DNA of 64,000 nucleotides from Lactobacillus sp. ESL0791 (GTDB lineage: Bacteria > Bacillota > Bacilli > Lactobacillales > Lactobacillaceae), in contig NZ_JAQTHU010000001.1 in assembly GCF_029433255.1 (NCBI RefSeq), positions 2,108,001-2,172,000 on the forward strand. Direction: 5' to 3'. Both the position numbers and the translations under genes were made by a program. The notes beneath the pieces were generated by a model. That model ran no database searches. It was not told where the DNA came from and worked only from the letters and a program-made list of their open reading frames with translations. Below, piece by piece: positions 26,179-35,619 of this stretch; position 1 is the stretch's first letter; each line of letters opens with the position of its first letter.

Positions 26179-28638
26179 ATGAACTTTTCTAGAAAAGATC
26201 GGATAAACATATTTATTGAAGAAAAAACTAAAAGTCTTCTTGAAAATATTCAGCAAACACAAGAAATTGGTATCAGCACAAATTATATTGCTGAAAAATT
26301 GAAAATAACCCGGTCAAACGTCAGCAAAGAATTAAACATCCTTTTCCGCGAACAAAAAGTACTCAAAATCAGCGGCAAACCAGTTTTATATCTGTCATTA
26401 AAGCCACTGCATGCGAAAATACCCGTGCAGAAAGAATATATTTTTTCTAAAGAGCAAATCAAACAAATGCTTGCTCATCCCAGCAGCCAAACACCTAGCA
26501 ACGATATTTTTGATTCTTTGATTGGTTCTCAGGGCAGCCTCGAAAAAATTGTCGAACAGCTGAAATCGGCCATTCTTTACCCGCCGCACGGAATGAACAT
26601 TATCCTGTCAGGCTCAACCGGCGTTGGAAAAACCACAATGGTCAATTATCTTTATAATTACGCCGTAACAGAAGGAACTCTGGCTAAGAATGCACCCTTA
26701 ATTTCATTTGATTGTGCCGATTATGTTGATAATCCCCAATTACTGATGTCGCTTCTCTTTGGTTATGAAAAAGGAGCTTTCACCGATGCATCATCGACAC
26801 AAGAGGGTCTAGTCAAAAAAGCCGAAAATGGTATCTTATTTCTTGATGAAGTTCACCGGCTACCGCCGCAAGCGCAGGAAATGCTTTTTCAGGTGATGGA
26901 CAATCACGTCTTTCGCCGCTTAGGCCAAGTTGAAACAAACTCAATCGGCCCAATTATGTTTATTATGGCTACGACCGAAGACATCAAATCTAATTTATTG
27001 CGTACCTTCATTCGGCGGATCCCTGTTTCTGTCACCTTGCCTGATGTTGACGATCGTTTTCCTTCGGAAAAACTCGACTACATTTATCTTTTTCTTAAAG
27101 AAGAATCACACCAGCTTAAACAGCAGATCTTAGTTGACAAAGAGGTCATTTCTGCACTGTTAATTCATAAAGTGCCTAATAATCTTGGACAACTAAAAGT
27201 AGAAATCAAATTGGCTTGTGCGCGGGCATTTATGAAAAACCGCCGCAAGAGCTTGCAACCTCTGCCTTTAACTTTTAATGATCTGTCGGAACAAACAATC
27301 AAAGCCTATTTTGAAGAAAAAAATACGTCTGATATGCTAGTGCAGGATTTGATTTCTCGTTTACCAAAAATTACTAAAATTGATTATCAAGAAAATGATA
27401 CATTTGATATTAATTCATTAACTGACAAAGCAATCAAGTCATTCGCTGAGCCGCAGTGGTTTAAAGGTACCAACAAAAATAACGGTTTAAAAGAGGCTTA
27501 TCAGGAAGCCAGTAGTTTTTATCACCAAATTAATACCTTTGATGAACTTGACCATTCACAGGTAATTACCAAAATTATTGATTATAACGTTTATCTGGCA
27601 ATTAAGACCACACTAACAGAATTACAAGTCAGTCTTGATAAAAATACGGTCCTAGGTTTGATGCTGCATATCAATACTCTACGGAACAAAATGTTTTCCA
27701 AACAGGTGCCGCATTATTCTAAAGATAATTCCACGCAAAAAAAATACCCGCAGGAATACAAACTAGCTATGGCAATTCGCAAACGATTAAACCAACTGCT
27801 AGATTTTTATATTCCTGAGGGGGAATTGATTTTCTTAACCATGCTCCTACACATGTCAAAAGAAGATACACATAACAGCATCGGTATTTTGGCATTATCA
27901 CACGGAATCAATACCGCTTCCAGTATGTGCAACGTAGTAAATTCATTTCTTAACACTTCCCATGCCGTCGGAATTGACCTGCCCTTAGATAAAAGTACAG
28001 ACAAAATTTTTAAACAAGTGCTTTCTACCATCGACAAGCTTGATCAAGGAGCTGGTGTCTTAATTCTCTCTGACATGGGATCATTATCGTTATTTGCCAA
28101 TTTAATTCAAGAAAAAACCCATCATCAGGTGATGAATATCTCTCCGATTAGCACACCGATGCTGCTGGAAGCAACCAGAAAGTCAATGCTGCCAAACGCT
28201 AACCTTCAAGAACTGACTGATTCACTCGAAAAAGATTTCACAGTAGAACAAGAACCACAAGCAGTTCCGTCTTTTTCTGACCGGCGGATGATTGAATCGC
28301 TTGAACAATTTTTGTTGTTTCTTGATCCTAAAAAAGTTGTTGCCTTATTGCAAAAAGTTTTACATGAAATTCTTGCAGCCCAAAATGATCTGGAGGATAG
28401 CAATGAATTACAAATTAAATTTATTTTTCATTGTTCCAGCATGATTGAACGCGTAATAATTAAAGATCCGCTGCCTTACAAACACATCAAAGAATTGAAA
28501 GCGGCTGACGCAAAACTGTTCTCAGATATTCGCCAAGCATTCAAATTAGTTGAAAATACCTACTTTATTTCAATTCCAGATGCAGAACTAGCCTATGTCG
28601 TGGAAATCTTTGACACACATTTTTCCTTAAATCATTAG
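26179..28638 (+). CDS. levR: LevR-type sigma-54-dependent PTS transcriptional activator
   Basis: This 819-residue protein has, in order, an HTH (about 30-72, TNYIAEKLKITRSNVSKELN) and an AAA+ domain. Walker A is GSTGVGKT (about 145-152), the loop is GAFTDA (199-204; GAFTGA in most activators), and Walker B is GILFLDEVHR. Then come a first PRD (about 440-545), an EIIA-mannose-like domain starting IGILALSHGI (about 570-690) and a second PRD (about 710-815). PTS phosphorylation of the PRD/EIIA histidines sets activity; the AAA+ domain remodels RNA polymerase-sigma-54. It is divergent from the EIIB operon and followed by the EIIA-mtlD unit, and both have sigma-54 promoters. The GAFTDA variation is notable but occurs near a functional loop I cannot test here. 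Confidence 0.9.
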   Translation: MNFSRKDRINIFIEEKTKSLLENIQQTQEIGISTNYIAEKLKITRSNVSKELNILFREQKVLKISGKPVLYLSLKPLHAKIPVQKEYIFSKEQIKQMLAHPSSQTPSNDIFDSLIGSQGSLEKIVEQLKSAILYPPHGMNIILSGSTGVGKTTMVNYLYNYAVTEGTLAKNAPLISFDCADYVDNPQLLMSLLFGYEKGAFTDASSTQEGLVKKAENGILFLDEVHRLPPQAQEMLFQVMDNHVFRRLGQVETNSIGPIMFIMATTEDIKSNLLRTFIRRIPVSVTLPDVDDRFPSEKLDYIYLFLKEESHQLKQQILVDKEVISALLIHKVPNNLGQLKVEIKLACARAFMKNRRKSLQPLPLTFNDLSEQTIKAYFEEKNTSDMLVQDLISRLPKITKIDYQENDTFDINSLTDKAIKSFAEPQWFKGTNKNNGLKEAYQEASSFYHQINTFDELDHSQVITKIIDYNVYLAIKTTLTELQVSLDKNTVLGLMLHINTLRNKMFSKQVPHYSKDNSTQKKYPQEYKLAMAIRKRLNQLLDFYIPEGELIFLTMLLHMSKEDTHNSIGILALSHGINTASSMCNVVNSFLNTSHAVGIDLPLDKSTDKIFKQVLSTIDKLDQGAGVLILSDMGSLSLFANLIQEKTHHQVMNISPISTPMLLEATRKSMLPNANLQELTDSLEKDFTVEQEPQAVPSFSDRRMIESLEQFLLFLDPKKVVALLQKVLHEILAAQNDLEDSNELQIKFIFHCSSMIERVIIKDPLPYKHIKELKAADAKLFSDIRQAFKLVENTYFISIPDAELAYVVEIFDTHFSLNH

Positions 28639-28649
28639 ATACACTTTTT

Positions 28650-28667
28650 TTGGCACATTTTTTGCTA
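28650..28667 (+). promoter_or_regulatory. Sigma-54 (-24/-12) promoter of the EIIA-mtlD unit
   Basis: TTGGCACATTTTTTGCTA has GG and GC 10 nt apart and a full TGGCAC, an excellent -24/-12 match. It starts 12 nt after the levR stop and 43 nt before the EIIA start. Thus a second LevR-dependent promoter serves the downstream genes. Confidence 0.82.
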
Positions 28668-28709
28668 CTAACACAGTAGAAAAGAAAACTAAGAAAGGAA
28701 CAAACAACA

Positions 28710-29108
28710 TTGATTAATTTAATTATTGTTACACATGGTAAATTATCTAAGGGCTTAGTTAGTGCAGCACAAGTGATCGTTGGCAAAACAGAAAATATCA
28801 CAGTACATTCGTTAAATCCCGGCGATAATATTACTGATTTTGAAAAGCAAGTTAAAAACTCCATTATCCAAAAAATGAAAGAAGGGAATGTCTTAGTATT
28901 AACAGATATTCCCGGAGGAAGTCCCACCAATGTCAGCATAGCGGCGATGCAAGATTTAGATTTTGAATGTTTAACGGGAACCAATCTAGGAATGCTGCTT
29001 GAAGCTATCACAGCCAGAAGTTCGGCCACTGACTTTAAGAAATATGTTGAACAAGTGATGGACGCTGGCACAGCAAGCATTCACAATCTTAAAAAAGAAC
29101 TGCAATAA
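28710..29108 (+). CDS. PTS mannose-family EIIA
   Basis: This 132-residue cytosolic EIIA has the phospho-acceptor His9 in [13 protein letters not shown] and the family blocks [16 protein letters not shown] and [12 protein letters not shown]. It accepts phosphate from HPr and passes it to EIIB, completing the mannose-class system encoded on the other side of levR. The start appears to be TTG at 28710, with AAGAAAGGAAC upstream at a long spacing; no ATG is available. It is 22 nt before mtlD, in the same unit. Confidence 0.92.
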   Translation: MINLIIVTHGKLSKGLVSAAQVIVGKTENITVHSLNPGDNITDFEKQVKNSIIQKMKEGNVLVLTDIPGGSPTNVSIAAMQDLDFECLTGTNLGMLLEAITARSSATDFKKYVEQVMDAGTASIHNLKKELQ

Positions 29109-29130
29109 TATTATTAAGGAGGAAAATAGA

Positions 29131-30288
29131 ATGAGAGCAGTACATTTTGGTGCCGGAAATATCGGCCGCGGCTTTATTGGCGAAACGCTGAATGATAACG
29201 GCTTCGGCGTTGACTTCGTTGATGTCAATGAGACGATTATTGGCGAGCTGAATAAGCGCGGTGAATATGAGATTGAGTTAGCGGCCCCGGGCAAGAAGCG
29301 GATCCACGTGACGGATGTTGACGGGATTAATAACGGCAAGGAGCCGGAAAAGGTGATCGACGCGATTAAAACAACCGACATGATCACAACCGCGATCGGC
29401 CCGAAGATTTTACCGATAATTGCCCCGCTGATTGCTCAAGGCTTGACCGCGCGAATTAAGGCCGGTAATACACAGCCGCTGGACGTGATTGCGTGTGAGA
29501 ACATGATTGGCGGCTCGCAGCACTTGAAGGAAGATGTCTACAGTCATTTAGATGAGGCAATCAAACCTCAAGTTGACCAGTATATTGGCTTCCCGAATGC
29601 CGCTGTTGACCGGATTGTGCCGATTCAGCATCATGATGATCCGCTCTTTGTTTCGGTTGAAGATTTCAAGGAATGGGTCATTGACAAGAGCCAGATGAAG
29701 AACCAGGCGATCACGCTTAAGGGCGTTGACTATGCGGAAGATTTGGAACCGTATATTGAAAGAAAATTGTTTTCTGTCAATACCGGGCACGCCACGGTTG
29801 CCTATACCGGCAAGAGCCTGGGCTACGAAACAATTGGGGATGCGATTAATGATCCGCAGGTTTTGACGCAGGTTAAAAAGGTCTTGGGTGAAACACGGAC
29901 GCTTCTTTTCAGCAAATGGCACGAAATCTTTACCGAAAAGAGCCTGGAAAATTACCACGAAAAGATTCTGCACAGATTTCAGAATCCGTATATTTCGGAT
30001 GACATTGCTCGAGTGGGCAGAACGCCAATCCGCAAGCTTGGCTATGATGAACGGTTCATCCGGCCGATCAGGGAACTGAAGGAACGCGGCCTTGATTACA
30101 GTGCTCTAGTTGAAACGGTCGGCAGGATTTACTTGTTTGATGAGCCGGGCGACAGCGAGAGCCAGAAATTGCAGGAAATGCTGCGGGATGATGACCTTAA
30201 GCAGGTGATTGTTGCCACAACAGGTCTAAGGAATGATCAAGAATTGGTCAATGAAATCGCTGCGGCCTATCAGAAAGCTAAGAAGTAG
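29131..30288 (+). CDS. mtlD: Mannitol-1-phosphate 5-dehydrogenase
   Basis: This 385-residue enzyme interconverts mannitol-1-phosphate and fructose-6-phosphate with NAD. The Rossmann loop [11 protein letters not shown] is at residues 7-17, with ACENMIGG (about 123) and the catalytic region [14 protein letters not shown] (about 211-224). A strong AGGAGG precedes the ATG. It is co-directional with EIIA under a sigma-54 promoter, so polyol phosphate produced by this PTS is the natural substrate. A truncated inverted copy lies at 20387-21393. Its GC-richer codon use differs from the AT-rich PTS genes beside it. Confidence 0.94.
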   Translation: MRAVHFGAGNIGRGFIGETLNDNGFGVDFVDVNETIIGELNKRGEYEIELAAPGKKRIHVTDVDGINNGKEPEKVIDAIKTTDMITTAIGPKILPIIAPLIAQGLTARIKAGNTQPLDVIACENMIGGSQHLKEDVYSHLDEAIKPQVDQYIGFPNAAVDRIVPIQHHDDPLFVSVEDFKEWVIDKSQMKNQAITLKGVDYAEDLEPYIERKLFSVNTGHATVAYTGKSLGYETIGDAINDPQVLTQVKKVLGETRTLLFSKWHEIFTEKSLENYHEKILHRFQNPYISDDIARVGRTPIRKLGYDERFIRPIRELKERGLDYSALVETVGRIYLFDEPGDSESQKLQEMLRDDDLKQVIVATTGLRNDQELVNEIAAAYQKAKK

Positions 30289-30580
30289 GGAAACATTTTC
30301 TACAAATTGCTAAACTTTAAAAAATATGAATTCCTAAAAATTACCTTTTTTTAAAGTTTTTATTTCCAGATTTAATAAGATTATCTGTTATAAGTTAAAT
30401 ATTTACCAACTTTTGTTAAATAAAATAACGATAATACATAATTCTTGTTTAAATCATAATTACAAGCTTATCAGCATATTCAATTATACTCAAGGCGCAG
30501 TATCAACGATTATTTACTAAATATTATTTCCATAACATTTTCGAACAAATCTTAATTTTTGTTAAAAAATCTATCTTCAT
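30289..30580. other. AT-rich intergenic stretch without recognised gene
   Basis: No open frame with coding character and no stable hairpin with a T-run is evident. AAAAAATTACC...TTTTTTAAAG near 30340-30358 could be a weak terminator for mtlD. Confidence 0.4.
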
Positions 30581-30630
30581 TTGGTTATCAAATTTCCAAC
30601 CACGTATAATTAATTGGGTAAGCGTATACA
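30581..30630 (+). promoter_or_regulatory. Promoter with possible cre site for the flavoprotein gene
   Basis: TTGGTT (30581-30586), an 18-nt spacer and TATAAT (30605-30610) form a promoter. Just downstream, GGGTAAGCGTATACAA matches the right half of a CcpA cre box (AGCG followed by W-rich and CA) but not the first two bases, so catabolite repression is only a possibility. GAAAGGA precedes the ATG at 30660. Confidence 0.5.
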
Positions 30631-30659
30631 AAAATTAATAATGAAAGGATCGTTTATAT

Positions 30660-32129
30660 ATGAATTTACCAATAAATAAGAATTATGATGTTGTTGTAAT
30701 TGGGGCTGGTTTATCAGGCTTAATCACAGCTTATCAAAGTGCCAAAAATGGTTTATCGACTCTTGTACTAGAAAAAGGAAGAAATTTAGGTGGGAGCGGC
30801 AATTATGTCGAAGGCTTATTTGCTGTAGGATCTTCTTTTCAGCAAGAAAAAGGAATCAAATTAACTAAAGAAGATATTTTAAGTGAAGAATTAGAATACT
30901 CACACTATGAAGCGGATACAAGAACTTGGGAAAAGTATATTGATCAAAGTGCTGAAATAATTGATTGGCTACAAAAAGATTTACACGTTAAATTTACTGA
31001 AGTTACCAAACTAGGATCAGGATTTGTAACCTGGCATCTCTTAGAAGGTCAAGGCCAAAAGCAAATTCACGATAATATAGTTCCCAGCGTTAAAAAAGCT
31101 GGTGCAGAAATTATCAGTTCAGTTTCTGCACAAAAGCTATTAAAAGATGATAATGGTGCTATTAACGGAGTTATTATCAAAAATGAAGCAGATCAAAGCG
31201 AGGTAACGCTCAAAACTCGTGCTGTAATTATTGCTACTGGTGGTTTTCTAAATAATAGTGAAATGCTTGAAGCAGAAACAAACCGTAATGCAGATAAAAT
31301 TATCCCAATTAATTCTGGTAAGAATACAGGCGATGGAGCTAAATTAGCTTGGAACGCCGGTGCGCAAAAAGAATTAAAGGGAACTTTAATGGCATTTAAT
31401 GGATACATTAATGACCCAACTACTCCTTCATACAAATATTGGTATTCTCAAATGAATACTGCAGCTGCTCTTCAATCATTATTATGGGTAAACGAAAGTG
31501 GCGAGCGCTTTGTCAATGAAGAAGTCAGTGATAACTTTGCCCAATCTGGTAATGCTCTACTAGCTCAAAATAAAGTCTACAGTATATTAGATCAAGGTGC
31601 TGTAGATTATCTTAACAATGTCGGTATGTATAAAATTATCGAAATTTATTACGAAGACAAGAATAAACCAATGGCTGATTTGCAAAATCAAATCGATGAA
31701 TCACTTGAAAAAAAGTTGCCATTTATTACTAAAGCAAATACAATTGACGAATTAGCTAAAAAACTCAACTTATCTAACTTAAATCAAACTATTGATCGTT
31801 ATAATTTCTTAGCCAAAAAGGGAATCGATGACGATTTCGGAAAACAATCAACATTCATGGTTCCTGTCGAAAAGGGTCCATTCTATGCCTTTCACTTAGG
31901 TGTTGGTGCATTTACAACTTTAGGCGGTTTAAAAGTTGACTTGTCTAATCGAGTTCTTAAAGCAAGCGGTGACCCAATCTCCGGTTTATATGCCGTTGGT
32001 GTCGATGCAGCTGGTAATTTAGTAGGTGATACCTATGGACCAAATGTTTGTGGTTCAGCCGCTGGTTATTGTGCCTATTCTGGAAGAAATGCAGCTAATG
32101 CTGTAACTAAATATCTTACAAATAAATAA
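30660..32129 (+). CDS. FAD-dependent reductase of the fumarate/urocanate reductase type
   Basis: This 489-residue soluble flavoprotein starts with the dinucleotide fold VVVIGAGLSGLITAYQSAKNG (about 10-31). It has GGSGNY, RAVIIATGGFLNN (about 189-201), WVNESGERFVNEE and the FAD-binding end GLYAVGVDAAGNLVGDTYGP. It belongs to the FAD_binding_2 family (flavocytochrome c, fumarate, urocanate and related enoate reductases). It lacks both the FMN-binding domain and haem motifs, so it needs another electron donor, possibly the FMN reductases. The substrate is unknown. A larger relative lies at 36107. Confidence 0.85.
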   Translation: MNLPINKNYDVVVIGAGLSGLITAYQSAKNGLSTLVLEKGRNLGGSGNYVEGLFAVGSSFQQEKGIKLTKEDILSEELEYSHYEADTRTWEKYIDQSAEIIDWLQKDLHVKFTEVTKLGSGFVTWHLLEGQGQKQIHDNIVPSVKKAGAEIISSVSAQKLLKDDNGAINGVIIKNEADQSEVTLKTRAVIIATGGFLNNSEMLEAETNRNADKIIPINSGKNTGDGAKLAWNAGAQKELKGTLMAFNGYINDPTTPSYKYWYSQMNTAAALQSLLWVNESGERFVNEEVSDNFAQSGNALLAQNKVYSILDQGAVDYLNNVGMYKIIEIYYEDKNKPMADLQNQIDESLEKKLPFITKANTIDELAKKLNLSNLNQTIDRYNFLAKKGIDDDFGKQSTFMVPVEKGPFYAFHLGVGAFTTLGGLKVDLSNRVLKASGDPISGLYAVGVDAAGNLVGDTYGPNVCGSAAGYCAYSGRNAANAVTKYLTNK

Positions 32130-32167
32130 GATCAACCTGGTTGAAAATAATTAACACAGGTTAATAT

Positions 32168-32204
32168 AAACCCCCGAAATTAGGAAAACTAACTTCGGGG
32201 GTTT
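32168..32204. terminator. Bidirectional intrinsic terminator
   Basis: AAACCCCCGAA pairs perfectly with TTCGGGGGTTT, with inner TTAG/CTAA pairing. It lies between the convergent flavoprotein and permease genes. Confidence 0.88.
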
Positions 32205-32266
32205 ATTATGGTTAAATTATTTCACTTTTGAAAGAATTACGATTCATAAATTTAATCGTTGATTTT

Positions 32267-33670
32267 CTATTTTCCATTCTTCCGCTCAGCTCTGGACAGC
32301 CAAAACATTAAAAGCGGCAATACAATAAAGCCAAAGATCATTATCATAATTGCATACCAGTTAATGCCAACAACTTGACCATTAACGACTACACCAAATT
32401 GTACCTTCCAGTTATATTCGATTAATAGGAAAATAACCAGAATAATCGACAAGATTGGCATCACCACATCAGTCCAAACATTCTTTGGTGCACTCAGCAC
32501 TTTTTCCCTGTTGGTCCCGCGATAAAACTTGATTACTGCCAGCGGCACAACGATAAAGCCCAAGAATCTGACCATGGCACTTAATGTAATCAAGTTTGTC
32601 ATATCATATTGAAAGGCCATCGGAATTAAAATTGCCAGTCCAACCGAGATAAAGAAAGTCCGAATCGGAAAGTTGTTTTTTGTACGCTTGGTCAAAGCTT
32701 TTGACATCTGATTTTCTTTGGCCATTGCTTCCAAAATCCGCGGTGCATTAAAGCTGGAAGCAATATTAATCCCCAGCATCGAAATAAGCGCACCAACTAG
32801 GATAACATCGCGTAAAATTTCATTTTTAAAAATTGCCGCAATTGCGACCACCTGCTTCGTCGTCATCAATGCCCGCGGGTCAAGCATCATCGCTACCGCA
32901 ATCACACCCATATAGATCGCCGCAATGATCAAGATTGCTAGCGGAATTGCTTTTGGCAGATTCTTTTCCGGCCTATCCATATCACCGGAACCAGAGGCAA
33001 CAGATTCAAAACCCGTGAAAGCATAAAAAGCTGAAACAATGGCCATGACAAAACCGGTTGTGGTCAAAGTCGGAACAATTTTTTGCCCATTCTGCGTCAT
33101 TTGGTCAACCGCATTTAAATTATGCGAAGCTCCAGTTGTGATTAATAAGACAACACCGGCAACAATGATTAGGATTAATGCTGCCAACTTACCAATTGTT
33201 GCCAAGTTCATGACATACTTGACAACTTTTTGACCAAATAAATTAATAATTGTGATGAGCAACATTAGGACAATGAAACCAACTGTGACACTGACGATAT
33301 TATTCGGATCACCGCCAAAGATTGAGATGGTTGATTTAATTACACCGACAGCCATCACGCCCCAGGCAACACTTGCCGAGAAGTAGCGCAAAACGCCCAT
33401 GTAAAACCCGACATTGTCACCAAAAGCTGCCTTTGAGTAAGCATAGGATGCACCCGACTTGGTAACATATTTTGCCGCCGCAGCAAATGAGACAGCGAAA
33501 ACGGCAGCAATCAAGGCAGCAATGAAGTAAACCAAAATTGCTTTGCTGCCGGCCTGACTAACTACACTTCCCGGTGTCAAAAAAATGCCGGAGCCAATAA
33601 TCGAATTAATTGCCAAAAAGACAATTGACCAAAATCCTAATTTATCTCCTGTTTTTTTACTCTCACCCAT
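32267..33670 (-). CDS. APC-family amino-acid permease
   Basis: This 467-residue integral membrane protein has about twelve hydrophobic segments. It opens with WSIVFLAINSIIGSGIFLTPG, the APC helix-1 signature, followed by KSGASYAYSKAAFGDNVGF and AFYAFTGFESVASGSGDM. It imports or exchanges an amino acid or amine. It lies 17 nt downstream of a class-I amidotransferase-like hydrolase, which suggests uptake and hydrolysis of gamma-glutamyl compounds or a glutamate/GABA-type substrate. Confidence 0.9.
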   Translation of the reverse strand: MGESKKTGDKLGFWSIVFLAINSIIGSGIFLTPGSVVSQAGSKAILVYFIAALIAAVFAVSFAAAAKYVTKSGASYAYSKAAFGDNVGFYMGVLRYFSASVAWGVMAVGVIKSTISIFGGDPNNIVSVTVGFIVLMLLITIINLFGQKVVKYVMNLATIGKLAALILIIVAGVVLLITTGASHNLNAVDQMTQNGQKIVPTLTTTGFVMAIVSAFYAFTGFESVASGSGDMDRPEKNLPKAIPLAILIIAAIYMGVIAVAMMLDPRALMTTKQVVAIAAIFKNEILRDVILVGALISMLGINIASSFNAPRILEAMAKENQMSKALTKRTKNNFPIRTFFISVGLAILIPMAFQYDMTNLITLSAMVRFLGFIVVPLAVIKFYRGTNREKVLSAPKNVWTDVVMPILSIILVIFLLIEYNWKVQFGVVVNGQVVGINWYAIMIMIFGFIVLPLLMFWLSRAERKNGK

Positions 33671-33687
33671 TAATTACATTTCCCCTT

Positions 33688-34416
33688 CTACTTTGCATTG
33701 TCAATTACAAATTTAAAAAGATTATTCATAAATGACATTTGCGGATTACGGTGCAGCATTTCTGGATGCCATTGAACACCAATTACCGTGCCAGTCTGAT
33801 TTTCGATTCCTTCAACCACACCGTCGGGTGCTTTAGCAACTGCCGATAAGTCTGATGCTACCTTTTTAATCAGTTGATGATGAAAAGAGTTAACCATAAA
33901 GTCGGTCTTACCTAAAATCTGTGCTAACTTACTGCCAGCTTTAACCTGCATCCCGTGTGTCGGCAGGCTTGGCGTATGACCCTGTTCATGCTTATAAGTT
34001 AATTCTTTTCTATAAGAAGCATCTTGATATAAACTGCCGCCATGAGCAACATTAATAATTTGTGCACCTCGACAAATCCCCAAAACCGGCAGTCCTTTTT
34101 CTTCAGCCAACTTTAACAGCAACATGTCAAAGTGATCACGGGCCGGCCAAGTTTTACCAATTTTTGGTAACAATTCTTCACCATACAAATGCGGGTCAAC
34201 ATCATGTCCACCCGACAAAATCAGGCCCTGAACATGCTCCAGCTGCGCTTTAATCACTTCATCATTTTCCGTAAACGGAATTATTAAAGGCAGGCCGCCA
34301 TTTTGCACAACCGAATCTACGTAATCTTCGTTAACATAGCTGCGCCGGTAGCCAGGAAACATTCCTCCATCATCAATAATTTCGGAGCCAGCAATTCCGA
34401 TAATTGGTTTACTCAT
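33688..34416 (-). CDS. Gamma-glutamyl-gamma-aminobutyrate hydrolase-like (peptidase C26)
   Basis: This 242-residue class-I glutamine-amidotransferase-fold protein has GLILSGGHDVDPHLYGE (about 65-81), nucleophile Cys in VLGICRGAQIINV (about 114-126), and the His-Glu pair in GVQWHPEM (about 217-224). PuuD-like enzymes hydrolyse gamma-glutamyl amides. It is coupled to an APC permease. It has no signal peptide. Substrate assignment beyond the family is inference. Confidence 0.88.
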   Translation of the reverse strand: MSKPIIGIAGSEIIDDGGMFPGYRRSYVNEDYVDSVVQNGGLPLIIPFTENDEVIKAQLEHVQGLILSGGHDVDPHLYGEELLPKIGKTWPARDHFDMLLLKLAEEKGLPVLGICRGAQIINVAHGGSLYQDASYRKELTYKHEQGHTPSLPTHGMQVKAGSKLAQILGKTDFMVNSFHHQLIKKVASDLSAVAKAPDGVVEGIENQTGTVIGVQWHPEMLHRNPQMSFMNNLFKFVIDNAK

Positions 34417-34514
34417 TTGACATCCTCCCTACTTTTTATAAGTAATATTCACCATTATAGGTAAAAAATGATGCTCTGCATAATATTTAGCTTACAAAAA
34501 ATTAGTGCAAACAA

Positions 34515-34550
34515 AAAACTTCAGAGTCTGTATTCAAGCTCTGAAGTTTT
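34515..34550. terminator. Terminator after ilvE
   Basis: AAAACTTCAGAG pairs with CTCTGAAGTTTT (12 bp, 12-nt loop), A/T-rich at both ends, 20 nt after the aminotransferase stop. Confidence 0.8.
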
Positions 34551-34569
34551 CTAAATAAGTTATTGTCGT

Positions 34570-35592
34570 TTATTCTAACGTCTGCGTCCAACCATATTTA
34601 TCTTCGGTATCACCGTACTGAATTGCAACCAATTCATTATAAAGTTTGGTTGTGATCGGGCCTGGTTTTTCTTCGCTGTAAATGACATGCTTCTTGCCCT
34701 TATAAGTAATTGAACCAACCGGAGAAATGACGGCCGCGGTTCCCATGGCCCCAGCTTCAGCAAAGTCAAAGGCTTCCTCCAAAGTAATCTTTCTTTCAAC
34801 CGGATTCAAGCCTTGCTTCTCGGCCAATTCCAAAAGCGAACGCTTAGTAATTGATACCAAGATTGACTTAGATTTTGGTGTGACAAACTGACCATCTTTT
34901 GTAATACCGTAGAAGTTAGCACCACCGAATTCATCAATGTACTTGTGTTCACGCGGATCAAGATACAAACAATCAGCAAAGCCTTCTTTATGCGCCTCAA
35001 CCGATGGATATAAACTGCTGGCATAATTACCAGAAGTCTTTGAACGGCCGGTACCCGCATAAGCTGCACGGTCATAATCACTAACTTGATAAGCTGCAGG
35101 AATTAAACCATTGACGTAGGCGCCTACCGGTGTAGCAAAGACGCGAAAAGTATATTCAGTTGCTGCCTGCACGCCAATAACCTTAGAAGTTCCGATCATC
35201 AAGGGCCGAATGTACAAAGTGGCACCACTATCGTAAGGAGGCACAAATTCCTTATTAGCTTCAACTACTTGCTTGACCGCATTAACAAACTCATCTTCAG
35301 GAAATGGTTCCATGGCCAGACGGCCAGCAGACAGTGTAAAGCGGTGAGCATTTTGTTCCGGACGAAACAGATTGATTCTACCATCCTTACGTCGATAAGC
35401 CTTCAGGCCTTCAAAAATTTCTTGTCCGTAGTGTAAAACCTCCGCACATTCAGATAATTCCATAGTTGAAGAAGTAATTAACTTTCCTTCACCCCATTTG
35501 CCATCCTTATATTTCGCCTCATAGCGATAAGGTAAGTCATGATATTGAAACCCTAAATTATTCCAATCCAGATTTTCTACTTTTTCTTTCAT
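34570..35592 (-). CDS. ilvE: Branched-chain amino-acid aminotransferase
   Basis: This 340-residue PLP enzyme of fold type IV has LHYGQEIFEGLKAYRRKDGRI (about 53-73), the lysine region GNYASSLYPSVEAHKEGFADCLYLD and FGGANFYGI, with the C-terminal AMGTAAVISPVGSITY block. It transfers amino groups between glutamate and Leu/Ile/Val keto acids in the cytosol. It is monocistronic: a terminator follows and a structured leader precedes it. Confidence 0.93.
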   Translation of the reverse strand: MKEKVENLDWNNLGFQYHDLPYRYEAKYKDGKWGEGKLITSSTMELSECAEVLHYGQEIFEGLKAYRRKDGRINLFRPEQNAHRFTLSAGRLAMEPFPEDEFVNAVKQVVEANKEFVPPYDSGATLYIRPLMIGTSKVIGVQAATEYTFRVFATPVGAYVNGLIPAAYQVSDYDRAAYAGTGRSKTSGNYASSLYPSVEAHKEGFADCLYLDPREHKYIDEFGGANFYGITKDGQFVTPKSKSILVSITKRSLLELAEKQGLNPVERKITLEEAFDFAEAGAMGTAAVISPVGSITYKGKKHVIYSEEKPGPITTKLYNELVAIQYGDTEDKYGWTQTLE

Positions 35593-35619
35593 TATTGTGC
35601 CTCCATAACTAAAACAAAT

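Noticed and set aside
28565..29387. Long minus-strand open frames opposite EIIA and mtlD
   Set aside because: They mirror strongly conserved enzymes, have no ribosome sites, and reflect codon bias of the sense strand.
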